Shown: positions 1 to 9,760 of the stretch, in pieces | Layout of the letters: each line of letters begins with the position of its first letter | Numbering within the stretch: the first letter of the stretch is position 1 | Assembly: GCA_036346225.1 (NCBI GenBank) | Contig: JARFIW010001215.1 | Span: forward strand, 2,118,501-2,182,500 | DNA from: Platerodrilus igneus | Lineage: Eukaryota; Arthropoda; Insecta; Coleoptera; Lycidae | Reading direction: 5' to 3' | Length of the DNA: 64,000 bases | Program-made: the position numbers and the translations under genes | Notes under the pieces: generated by a model | Told to the model about the DNA's origin: nothing | Database searches by the model: none | What the model saw: only the letters and a program-made list of their open reading frames with translations

Positions 1-807
1 CAATAAATGATCGCCCCTTGTTGTGATGGAAGGACCACCCCAAGGTGGGATCACGTGCACCTCTGTTTCGAACCGTTTTTACAGACAGTAGGAGCCAGCC
101 CGACGGTGGTGACTCGAGGGTGAGTGTTTATACACTAATTTTCTTATATGGGTACCCGGTAGTTGTTGGAAACAACATATGTACACGGGTCTCCGGATGC
201 ATTACCTTGTTGGTGGTAAAATGACTGGTTGTTTGTATGTGCGAGGATATTATAATGTTTACTGATTTCTTTATTAGGATAATTTTATGTATAGAATTCC
301 GTACTTACAATGCTGATTTCGAGCTGTTATTTTTAGTGGGGTAATTTTCTTGTTTGAAGATTAATATAGGGAGTGACCTAAAAACTGCAGCTCGCCATGT
401 TAAAGATTATTCTTTTTTATTTCGTAAATATATATATTGTGTACCTACGAATTGTTCATTTTTGGTACTAATGTGTTTTGTATATAATTTGGTTTTTTTA
501 AATAAGAGGTTTTTAGTTTGTAAATCTTTGATTGTGCGTGGATTAGTATATTTTTATTTAAGGTCTCTCTTAATTTTTTTTTGTAGGTATAAGACCCCGC
601 CCACTCGCCGATTGAGCCCGGTCATTTTCTTCTTTTTCTTCCTCGGTTTTTTTTTTTTTGACTACGTCGCTGAATGTAGCAAATTAGTTAATGGGTTTAT
701 TTGTTGAAAATATGCCGCGGTTTGATTCGTTCTATTTATTGGAGTTGCGGGCTTCTGTTCAGCCATTTCTTTATTCCAATTTTTAATTACGCATTCTTCG
801 TCTGAGT
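1..807. other. Unclassified AT-rich sequence
   Basis: I recognise no gene here. The reading frame at 354-707 is dominated by Phe, Leu and Tyr from T-rich DNA and has no recognisable domain. Part of the stretch (about 400-700) matches the reverse strand of 10100-10390, so it belongs at least partly to a dispersed repeat. Confidence 0.5.
400..700 (+). repeat. Inverted-repeat partner of 10100-10390
   Basis: The words CCGATTGAGCCCGGT, ACCCCGCC and a following TACGTCG...TGTAGC occur here in the same order as on the reverse strand of 10100-10390. Identity is patchy, so this is an old dispersed repeat rather than a recent inversion. Its family is unknown to me. Confidence 0.55.
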
Positions 808-1370
808 CTAGGTTTTGTTCCATAACTTCACGGAGTTACTTTTACTCTTCAATATTTGCATCTTCAGATTAGCGCGCTCTTGTACAACGTTTTGATAATA
901 CCAAGATTCCTCAAGAACCTTCTCTATTTGTAGGTGTTTTTTAAAGACAACTTGTTCCAAGCCCACAAGCTTAGCTTGCAGTCTCTGTTTTCCCTCCATT
1001 TCCGTTAGTGTTGGATATTGTTTGCTAGAGAGGCTCAATATATTTTACTTTAGTAAGCTGCAGCCTTTTTAGCATCTACATCTTTTTCCAACAAATTAAT
1101 TGTGTATCCAAAGGTGTCTTTTAATTTTGACAATTCTAGTTGCTTTTCAATTGCCACACGTTTCTGACTTGATATTTTTGATACTACAGTTGTGTTTACG
1201 GATCTTGCGCTTGGCCTTTTACTAACTTTACCAGAATTATATGTACCAACGACATCGTAACATGCTACAGTTCTGTTGATGGTAGTAACGGCTTCTTCCT
1301 CCTAATTACCAGGTGCAGAGTAGATAAGTCTTTGCACTAACTTAATAGCACGCTTTTCGCTTTTATGCAT
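808..1370 (-). pseudogene. Broken reading frame, charged coiled-coil-like protein, unknown family
   Basis: Reading the minus strand from an ATG at 1370, a protein-like frame begins MHKSEKRAIKLVQRL, is interrupted by a stop after about 21 codons, continues with a Lys/Glu/Leu-rich stretch (KRVAIEKQLELSKLKD), stops again, and resumes one frame over at 1038 as a second charged segment (EGKQRLQAKLVGLEQ). Composition and heptad-like Leu spacing suggest a coiled coil. I do not recognise the family. The stops and the frame change point to a pseudogene, either a transposon accessory protein or a dead host gene. No neighbour helps, since element A begins 220 bases downstream on the other strand. Confidence 0.4.
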
Positions 1371-1588
1371 TTGTAAGTTATATTATCGAATAGGTCCTAC
1401 TGCGGTTCAGACCTGGGTGTCCTCTCCAATTATATTACGGCCGTTGATTCAACCCGCAATCCTAAGAAGAGATGTTCGACTGCAGATAAAATTTTACCTG
1501 CACCGCTACGTAAGAACAAGCAAAGCAAGGGATTACCAGCAAATAAACACTTTCAGTTACGGATACAGCACTATAATATCCCAACAAT

Positions 1589-2131
1589 TGTTACATTACA
1601 AATTTGGAAATGTACATTGTTAAATATGTGAGTAAATTCCCGCCAATGTTTTCAAATAAACTTGTTAATTTCAGCCATCCCTGACAGTTGCGTTTGCGCA
1701 AAAGAATGCGCAGACGCAGAGTGAATGGCGCAAGTGCGCGGTGTGTAATACGACGCCATTAGCCACGAGACTTTGAAGCTTATATCATCTATCTGTGTCG
1801 AGGTGACTGCCTTTTCTCCTTTTTTTAGGATGTAGGTTTCTCTTTATTTTGCCTTATCGTACCTCTACCTGGTTATCCTTGCCGCCCCCTTACAGACATA
1901 GAAGATGGACAAATACAGCTGGAATCAACAATGGCGTAGCCGACCCACTTTGAAACAACGAGGGCCCTGAGATTTAACTGCAAGGCGCGTTTTAAGTGAG
2001 TACATTGCTTTATTTATATTTTAAATTAAGAATTGTATCATTTTAAACGTGTTTGGTATTTGATACAATTTGCCGCGTAATCATGTCATAATATACAATT
2101 GCGCAATAATGTGAAACGCGGGAGTGTATCA
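1589..2131 (+). repeat. 5' LTR of element A
   Basis: 543 bp, starting TGTTACATT and ending GTGTATCA (TG...CA). It aligns along its length with 5864-6561 and, more distantly, with 38813-39349, 46623-47158 and the long arm of 50617-51329. It contains a pyrimidine tract ending in AG near 1830 and a GTGAGT near 1997, which look like splice signals and recur in other copies. Confidence 0.9.
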
Positions 2132-2142
2132 GTGACGCCCAA
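2132..2142 (+). promoter_or_regulatory. Primer-binding site of element A
   Basis: GTGACGCCCAA immediately follows the 5' LTR end. The related copy at 50751 reads GTGGCGCCCAAC, which fits the TGGCGCCC class complementary to a tRNA 3' end, often tRNA-Lys. One base differs from that core here. Confidence 0.65.
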
Positions 2143-2962
2143 TATGTGTGTTGAAAATTAAATTCGTCTTAACCGCTAATTTATCTTGTAAGATGTTAGT
2201 TTTGAATATATTTATATCCCTGTACGAAAATTAAGTTTTTCACTCAGGTAATATTGTAACATGCGGTAACAAAAACTACGATAGCTAATTAGGAGAGAAA
2301 AGGTGGACTGTATATAAAATTAAGTGATAGTTTAACAAACAACAAATAATTAATGTTTTTTTTTCCTAACCAAAACAAAGCGTTTACTTTAAAGCACTCA
2401 CCTGGATGAATTATGCAGCCGTGCCGACGAAAAAACGATGGAACCAATACTACTTTTCTTTTTGCGGGTGAAGCGAAGCACATTTATAACGATAGCGGTT
2501 CTATGGCAAAGCGGTTCATCTAATTTATTCTATGTAGAATGTGTGTGTAAAAGCGATGCGGCCCGTTCGAACGACGAATCGATTCTCTACTGATCTTTGT
2601 GGATTTCCCAGTCACAACACTGTTTGCACATGCGAAATAACAATGTTCACCACTCACGGCACTAGTTGGCGCGTGCTTCAGTAAACCAAGGAAATTCCCC
2701 TCTAATAAATTTAAATATACCGCGGCGAATTTAAAATAATCAACAAACTCGATGTATTAATAAAATTGGCAGTAAAATTTACAATATAAAGGGAACAAAT
2801 ATAATAATTAATAATTTTTTATGATCTATACTATAGGTTATAGATTCTTTCTTAGAGAAAATTTTGTCCTGGACACAACTATCGTAACCCCTGAAACTTG
2901 ATCTTGCTATATCTACTTTCTCAAACACTATAATACAATGAATCCCGCACACTTTAAAGCTT
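2143..2962 (+). other. Leader of element A between primer site and gag
   Basis: About 820 bases with no supportable protein. Its place between primer-binding site and gag makes it the untranslated leader. Short minus-strand frames here (around 2289-2483 and 2779-2994) show no domain and I treat them as chance. Confidence 0.6.
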
Positions 2963-4212
2963 TTGGAGTCGCGTAATATCCAAGCAGCAACCAACCAAAA
3001 TGATAGGCGTTTGGAGTTAAAAGCTATATTAGCTCAAGAAGCTAAAAGTCAACCAATTCCTCGTGTAACAGTCTCTAATATACCTCAAAATACCTTTGAA
3101 ATTAAACAATGTCTTGACGACATTAGTAATATACTTCATAAAACTGATCCCGAACCCACGGAGATTGAGCTTAAACATATTACATCGCATATAACGCACT
3201 TGAAACAGCGAATAGATTTATTGTCACTATTTAACGATGAACAAGCTAACGAAACCAAACAAACGTTCCTATCTGATGTTCTCTTACTTGAAGGAATCGT
3301 CCTCGAAAAACTTAACTTAGATTTAGATGTAAATTTACCTATAGTTCTCTCCAATTTAACAATGTCCCAACCTTTTATATCGTCTGCAAAATCTATACCA
3401 GTATACAAGTGGGGTATAATTTTTTCAGGGTTTTGATTCTTAAATCGCGTTAATGTCATTCCTAGATAGAGTAAATGATTCTAAAATTTCTCGTAACTGT
3501 ACAGACAAAGATTTATTTGTCTCTGCAGGCGAATTATTTTCGGGTTCTGCCTTGATTTGGTATAGAAATATACGAAATCAGATTTCTACCTGGGAAAAAT
3601 TAGTTACGTGTTTAAAACGCGATTTCTTACCCCATGGCTATATCACCGATCTCTGGAATGAAATAAAAAATTGTACCCAGGGACCAAACAAAAACGTAAT
3701 CTTTTTTATTACCTCTATGGAAGCTTTATATAACAGATTAGATAAAAAACACCAGAACCCGAAATTGTAGACCAACTTTTCAGGAATTTGACCACATATT
3801 TTTCCGAACGTTTAGCTGTACAACACATTTCTTCTTCACCTCAGTTAAAGATTTATGTCGCTCGCTTTAAGAAGTGAAATTACGTGTAGATATATACCGT
3901 CCGCTCCCAGAAAAACAATCTGGCCTATTAGAACCAGACCTAACATGCCAGTCTGAACCCTCTCATAAACTATCTAGCATTACTCTTCTTGCTTCCCCTT
4001 TAACTAACTCATATACCTGTTGGAATTGTAAGAAAAGTGGACATACCTATAACGTGTGCACATATTCCAAAAATATTTTTTGTTATGGCTGCGGTCGAAA
4101 CGACACCTATAAATCTAGATGCACAAATTGTAACCTTAACTTATCGGAAAACTTCCGCAAAGATGTTCCTACTCGGGACGTGAATATCTCAAGGAATCAA
4201 AATCGACCTTAA
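2963..4212 (+). pseudogene. gag: Gag polyprotein remnant of element A
   Basis: Gag is the structural protein that packages retrotransposon RNA. Three pieces in different frames make it up. Positions 2963-3436 give a hydrophilic N-terminal part ending in YKWGIIFSGF. Positions 3453-3770 give the retrotransposon gag core (FLDRVND..., then GSALIWYRN and WEKLVTCLKRDFLPHGY). Positions 3874-4212 give the nucleocapsid with a first zinc knuckle CWNCKKSGHTYNVC (CX2CX4HX4C) and a second, CYGCGRNDTYKSRC, in which the expected His is Thr. Frame changes lie near 3430-3455 and between 3770 and 3874. No convincing ATG exists at the N-terminus. Sequence past 4212 still aligns to element B up to 4437, where the LINE begins. 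Confidence 0.85.
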
Positions 4213-4437
4213 CACCAACTATTCAACGCACCCAGACGTCAATAGATTTAAAGCATAAAATTACCTCTAATATTAAACCTCTATCTTATATATCTAATAA
4301 AAATAATACCACTACCTTAAATTTACAAAAGAATTTACCTCTCTTATCTGAAGTATGTCGTACTACCTCTGCCAAATGGTCAAATTGACTGAAAACAGTT
4401 AATTCCTTTTATCATAAAAATTCTGCTTCTTTACAAC

Positions 4438-5325
4438 GTAGGGAATGATAGGGCTGACGAATTAGCTAAAGAGACCGCAACGGGCGACTTTCGGATATCA
4501 CATTCGTCGATACCGAGGTCACAAATTAAAAGAAAACTGCGCGAATAGTCAATTCGACAACTGGAAGAGAGGTGGAACAACGCTGCCACCGGCAGGTTGA
4601 CCCACAAATTAATAGCGAGCATAGAAGCTAGAGGTAAGATCGAGGTAAAGCTCAATCATAAAATGGTGCAACTGTTAACAGGGCACGGCGCCCTGAAAGC
4701 GTATTTAAAAAGATTTGCTTTAACCGATAATGACTGCTGTGAGTGTGGCGAGAGCGCAGAGCACGTGCTCTTCGACTGTCCATTAGAGGTGACAAACGGG
4801 GGTTAGCTAATATGAAATTAGCTGTCGCAGGGTTAGCATGGCCAAAGAGCCTAGAGGAAGTCGGGGAAGTGGTTAAACAGAAGGCGTTCTGGACCGCCAT
4901 CAAAGAACTTACGGGAAGGGTCGCGAGATTGGACGGTGATAACCGCGCGTTAATCGGAAGGTGAAGGGAGGGCGGAGGAAGGATTGGAAAACTTTAACTT
5001 TGACTTGGCGTGAGAAATGATATGAGCATAATAACCATAACCTGTAAAAAAATTATATATAAAAAAAATATATAATAATAATAATAATATAAAAATAATA
5101 ATCAAAAGTTTAATATGCACGGCGAACCCCCCACACCACTAAAGCAATCGCTATCCTACCATCTACTCGCGGAAAATCGGTAATAAACAAAAACAAATAA
5201 ATAATAACAAACTAAATAAGAAAACCTCATTAATTTAAATCAGTGTAATAAATAAAGAAATAAAATAGGGTGAAACCGCGCATTCCCCTACCAGGGCTTT
5301 TAAAGTGTTGGTAATTGTGGACCCC
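4438..5325 (+). mobile_element. 5'-truncated non-LTR retrotransposon (R1/I/LOA-like) 3' end
   Basis: The fragment opens inside an RNase H-like motif (GNDRADELAKETATGD) and runs, with one in-frame stop near 4546, into a LINE ORF2 C-terminus: LTGHGALKAYLKRF followed by a zinc-binding CCECGESAEHVLFDCP. This is the tail seen in R1, LOA and I-type LINEs; the clade is uncertain. A 3' UTR follows with an AAT-repeat stretch near 5065-5105. The left junction with element A is sharp at 4437/4438. On the right, element A sequence resumes near 5326-5335. The whole of pol (about 5 kb in element B) is missing between the two junctions, so insertion came with, or later absorbed, a large deletion. Confidence 0.8.
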
Positions 5326-5863
5326 GTCAGCCATGTCATGAAAAAGTTTTGATGTGTTTTGTTTATTAAGCCAGAGTATCAATACAAAAAAATTGTTAAA
5401 ATGTATATTGACTTGCTCTCTTGCACATTTTGTAATTTGGGGCTTTTCTTGCCAAAGAAAAAACAGTTTAAATGCAATGCTTATGTGCGTGTGTACTTAA
5501 AAACTGTAATGTTAGCTCTAGTTATTGTATATATGTTAGGCGACTTGTCGCATTTGTTTTAGCTATAGTAGTGTTTCGTGTTCTCCGACAAATTTGTGCT
5601 GTCGATTATAACTGCGCCATATCAAAGACTCGTGTGTGCATTTATAGATGTAGTTCAAAAACAATGGGGCTACACATTCCGTTTCCTGGTTACTCGTAAG
5701 ACGCGTTATCGGTTGAAAAAACCAGGTGGTGCCTAAAATAAACATTTACTAGAATGTAAGTTAGGGTATATGTAAGTTAGTCAGGCTTTAGATTTTAAGT
5801 TTTTACCCTGCTAACAATCTTTTTACTTTTTTAAGATTTTTTCTTTTATGGCTTTGTCGCGAT
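5326..5863 (+). other. 3' internal region of element A, shared with element B
   Basis: Matches 29880-30403 base by base with scattered changes: AAAAAGTTTTGATGTG at the left and CTTTTATGG...GCGATTGTTACA at the LTR junction. No conserved reading frame spans both copies, so it is most likely 3' untranslated sequence. I see no purine-rich tract next to the LTR; the bases there are T-rich. Confidence 0.75.
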
Positions 5864-6561
5864 TGTTACATTCCAAATTTGGAAATGCACATTGGTAAAT
5901 ATGTGAGTAAATTCCCGACAATATTTTAAAATAAACTTGTTAATTTCCGTCTTTCTGGACAGTTGCGTTTGCGTAAAAGAATGCGCAGGCGCGGAGTGAA
6001 TGGCGCAAGTACGCAGTGTGTAATACGACGCCATTAGCCACGAGACTTTGAAGCTGGTATCATCTACCTATGTCGTGGTGACTGCCTTTTCTCCTTTTTT
6101 AGGATGTAGGTTTCTCCTTATTTTGGCTTATCGTACCTCTACCTGGTAATCCTTGCCGCCCCTCTTACAAACATAGAGGATGGACGAATACAGCTGGAAT
6201 CAAGAATGGTAACATCTACCTGTGTCGTGGTGTCTGCCTTTTCTCCTTTTTTTTTTAGGATGTAGGTTCCTCCTTATCTTGCCTTATCGTACCTCTACCT
6301 GGTTATCCTTGCCGTCCTCCCTACAGACATAGAGGATGGACAAATACAGCTGGAACAACAATGGCGTAGCCGACCCACTTTGAAACAACGAGGGCACTGA
6401 AATTTAACTGCAAGGCGCGTTTTAAATGAGTACATTGCATTATTTATATTTTAAATTAAGAATTGAATCATTTTAAACGTGTTTGGTATTTGATACAATT
6501 TGCCGCGTAATCATGTCATAATATACAATTGCGCAATAATCTGAAACGCGGGAGTGTATCA
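5864..6561 (+). repeat. 3' LTR of element A, with internal duplication
   Basis: Starts TGTTACATT and ends GTGTATCA like the 5' LTR but is about 155 bp longer. A stretch of about 150 bp (about 6056-6207, beginning GGTATCATCTACCT) is followed directly by a diverged second copy (from about 6208, GGTAACATCTACCT). The two halves differ from each other, so either the duplication is old or the halves came from two LTR variants. Confidence 0.88.
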
Positions 6562-8114
6562 CAATGCTGTACCAACTGCCAAAGAGACGCGTTTTCTTTG
6601 GTAACAACTTCTTTATTTTTCGAATCATTGACATAAAAAAACTGACATAATTAGGCTGGTAAGTTTTACATCCTAGACAAGAAAAAAGAAATTTACAAGA
6701 TTGCTATACTATTACACACCATCTTTAAACAACAGCAGTTTGTTAAATTTTAAGTTATTTCTAATTTACACATAGTAATGATATTTTAAACACAATTAGC
6801 ACAAAAGCTAATAAAATTTTCAAAACCGTATATAATACACTAAGTAATCGCATTTACAAAACGCTCACTGCGGTTAAAATCCTCATAAAATAAAACTAAT
6901 TTTTTAAGGCATTATTTTACGACTACAAATTTTTAAATTCGTACAGCTTAAAACTTCCATTATTTCTCGGTTATGTTAGAACCCTACACGCATCGAAACC
7001 ATGGTCCATACGCATTTGTCACCCTAACCCATTTCACATTACACGCTTCAAGGGAAATAAAATGTGAAAAAGAGTTGGCATACTTGTAAATGTTAGGCAA
7101 TCGTTTTGTCACCTCTTTGTTTTTTTTACAATCACGGATATACCCGGAAGAGTAGCGCAAACTACGTAATATAATGATACAATCCCATCTCATCAAACCC
7201 TGTTAAAGTCGACAAGCGTTATGGTTTTAGCTTCAGTGGTCAGAAACGGGTTTAAAGGCACGTACAAATATAGCATTTCGATTTTCTCGTACATCTAATT
7301 TAAAATATTTTATCAGACATTAATCACGTACAAGTTATTAGGGATTGTCGGTGTATAATAAATGTATTGCGATATACGTGAATTCCACACACAAAGGAAT
7401 ACGTGTACCTATGTGTTCAGACTAATACAATTAGTAAATCTGGAGGCGTCTCTGAAGTGGTTGTCTGAAAATTCAATAACAAGCTGACTTTCTTCACGTA
7501 AAATTTTTAGGCTAAATAAGAAATTATTAAATACGCCCTTTATGCTTGTAAATCTATTGCTTGATTCCACTCGATTCAAGTGCAAAGCTCCAATGGACTT
7601 ATTTTCAAAGTTGTATTTGTATAGGGTGTAATTAGGGGTTCTACACATTACAGCTGTCTGGAAATTTGAAGCATTCCTTTAGTATTGTTAAAATCATAGT
7701 TAAATCTTGGTCTTCTGTTATATATTCTATCTATAAATATAGGATTCATATGAATAGTCCATATAAATACCTTGAACTCAAAAATTGTTTCAGATTTTAG
7801 TTTGGGTTTTTCATATTTATAAAAACTTTACATTCAGATGGCAATTTATTAAATACCTTTGGAGCTATGTAACTAAAAGAATTTTTACCGTAGTTGCTAG
7901 ACACAAACCGAGCACAATGCTTTTTATTTTTATCATCATCATCATTAGGTCTTCAGTCGTGGAACTGGTTAGACGCGTACCCTCATTGTTTCCTATTCTG
8001 ACTAACATCCACATCTCCCTGAAATTTTCAGTCAGCATCTATCCCTATCTGCATGCAAACGTCTGATCTCGGTCTACCTCTACCTCTTTTTTTTAAATAT
8101 CTCTGTTTGTAATA

Positions 8115-9450
8115 CAGGGAGTTTATAAAAGAACTCCTTGATTTAAAGTTTTATTTGTACACAGTAAAATTAAAATAATAGTTATTAACCTATATAGTAT
8201 TAAAAACAATCTTCTCAAGTTTTTTTGATACCTAATAAAGTTCTGTGTGTGCAGCATTTGTTGCTCTGACCTCGTCTAAACGATAATCAGTTTCTTCCCA
8301 GGTGTTCAGCAGCATATCAGGCGTGACGGATGCTACAGCTGTAACAATCCTCTCCCTCACATTAGCAGTGTCACATATTTTCTCGGAATAAACAATGTTT
8401 TTTACATTTCCCCAAAAAAAAAATCTAGTGGAGCCAGATCTGGGCTCCTTGGTGGCCATGCAATCGGCCCACGTCTAGCAATCCACCTGTCAGGGAAACC
8501 CAAGTTCAACGCATCGCGGACACGGTTGCTATAGTGAGGTGGTGCGTCGTCTTGTTGGAAGACAATCGGTCCCTTTTGTAGTTCGATATCATCTATCTGT
8601 GGGAAAACATATAGTTCAAGCAATTCACAATAAATGTCCCCATTAATTGTCTTCTCTGCGTCTTCTCATGCATCAATCCACACCAAACATTAACTTTGGG
8701 AGGGTGTCGCTGATGTTCTATGACTTAGACCCCCAAATCTTACAGTTGTGTCGGTTGACAGACTCACTTGCGTGAACAGTCGCCCTATCCGAAAACATAA
8801 CATTTTCTAGAAAGTTCTCATTTTTTCAATCCAGTTCAAAATGTAGACTGCTAAATCGAATCTTCCCTCTTTGTCATTGGGCTTGATTTAATGCAGAAGT
8901 TAAATTTTATACGCACGTAATTTAAGCCTCTTTCGCATCACTTTGTACACGGTAGACTTAGGTATTCACAACTCCAAGTTTCGCCTTGCCAATGACTTTT
9001 TAGAGTTACGAATACAAGATGAACGGATCCGTTCCACATTCTATTCAAAGACTGAAGGCCTACCCGGTGGCTTAATTTTTAAGACACTACCTGTTTCCCG
9101 AAAATGATTATACCGCTGAAGAATAGCTTTGTTAGTAAGTGCATCATCGCCATATTTACGTCGATAATTATGCCGAACTGTGATCACTGAACTCGATTAA
9201 ATAAACCAAATCACACACTGAGCTTTCTGCTGTGGCGTAGCCATGACTAGTGAGTGTCGACTACTGACCGGCGGAAGCAGTAGCACTCTTACCCCACCAC
9301 GTTCGCTCCAAGGCCACGCACTGCGATCGAATAGTAGAAAAACCATCTTGACAATATACTAAACTCAAGTTCAAAACCCGAAAGTTTATTACTAGTTTCT
9401 TTTTTAATTATGATTTTTTTAAATCAAGGAGTTCTTTTATAAACTACCTG
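8115..9450 (-). mobile_element. Mariner-family transposon (DD41D type), copy 1
   Basis: Terminal inverted repeats are clear: the left end CAGGGAGTTTATAAAAGAAC matches the reverse complement of the right end, CAGGTAGTTTATAAAAGAAC, and the match runs on to about 30 bp. The element sits between TA dinucleotides (8113-8114, 9451-9452), the usual Tc1/mariner target. At 1336 bp it has normal mariner size. The transposase is on the minus strand and broken. Confidence 0.92.
8232..9244 (-). pseudogene. Mariner DD41D-type transposase, broken, copy 1
   Basis: Transposase cuts and joins element ends using an Asp triad. From an ATG at 9244 (MATPQQKAQC) the frame meets a stop after about 15 codons. Later pieces include FSDRATVHAS with the first Asp (the following Glu of copy 2 is Arg here), FQQDDAPPHYSNRV with the second, and RSPDLAPLDFFF with the third. 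Counting from the second Asp to the Asp of PLDFF gives 41 intervening residues, so the signature is DD41D rather than the DD34D of Mos1. Frameshifts near 8420 and earlier make it inactive. The C-terminus ends at a stop at 8232. Confidence 0.88.
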
Positions 9451-9760
9451 TACATTTCGTACTATTCCCCAAAAATTCCTTAGAACGTATCCTACCCTTT
9501 TATATCTCCTATTTTTTTTCTTCTCCACTGATATCTTTATTGCTCTGCTATTTCTATTACTTATTTGTTATTAACTTTGTCTGTCCATGCTACAATCCTC
9601 ATACATCTGAAGCACAACATTCCAGAAGGGTTCTATCTCTTTCTGTCTGCTGTTCCTACTTCCCCTATTTCATAAACGTACTATGCTGTGCTCCACACAT
9701 GTGCTTTGAACTATTTTTTCTTGTTTCTATGTTTGTTGTCTTTGAACATTGCTGCTGTTC

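Larger units (their letters stand above)
1589..6561 (+). mobile_element. Element A: gypsy-type LTR retrotransposon, complete ends, defective interior
   Basis: Both ends are LTRs running TGTTAC...TATCA. The host bases just outside are CAAT on each side (1585-1588 and 6562-6565), a 4-bp target duplication, so this is one integration event. A TGACGCCCAA primer-binding-site-like motif follows the 5' LTR directly. The interior holds a gag remnant with zinc knuckles (2963-4212), then an abrupt switch to a LINE 3' fragment (4438-5325), then 3' internal sequence shared with element B. Protease, RT, RNase H and integrase are absent. Gag similarity to element B, whose pol is Ty3/gypsy-like, sets the superfamily. 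Confidence 0.9.
6739..9760. repeat. Repeat unit P, copy 1 (with mariner)
   Basis: Aligns with 17521-23308 on the same strand, apart from an insertion in the second copy. The left edge is TTTGTTAAATTTTAAG in both; the right edge lies near 9750/23300. The mariner occupies the same position in both, so duplication came after mariner insertion. The reading frames at 7409-7648 (minus) and 7785-8066 (plus) recur in copy 2, but this follows from nucleotide identity and I find no domain in them. Confidence 0.85.

Noticed and set aside
354..707. A 117-codon plus-strand frame rich in Phe and Leu
   Set aside because: It lies in T-rich DNA, starts at TTG, has no domain, and part of it is a dispersed repeat whose partner at 10100-10390 gives a different frame.
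2963..3459. A long minus-strand frame (3136-3459) opposite gag
   Set aside because: It is the shadow of the gag frame, which has the recognisable capsid and zinc-knuckle blocks.
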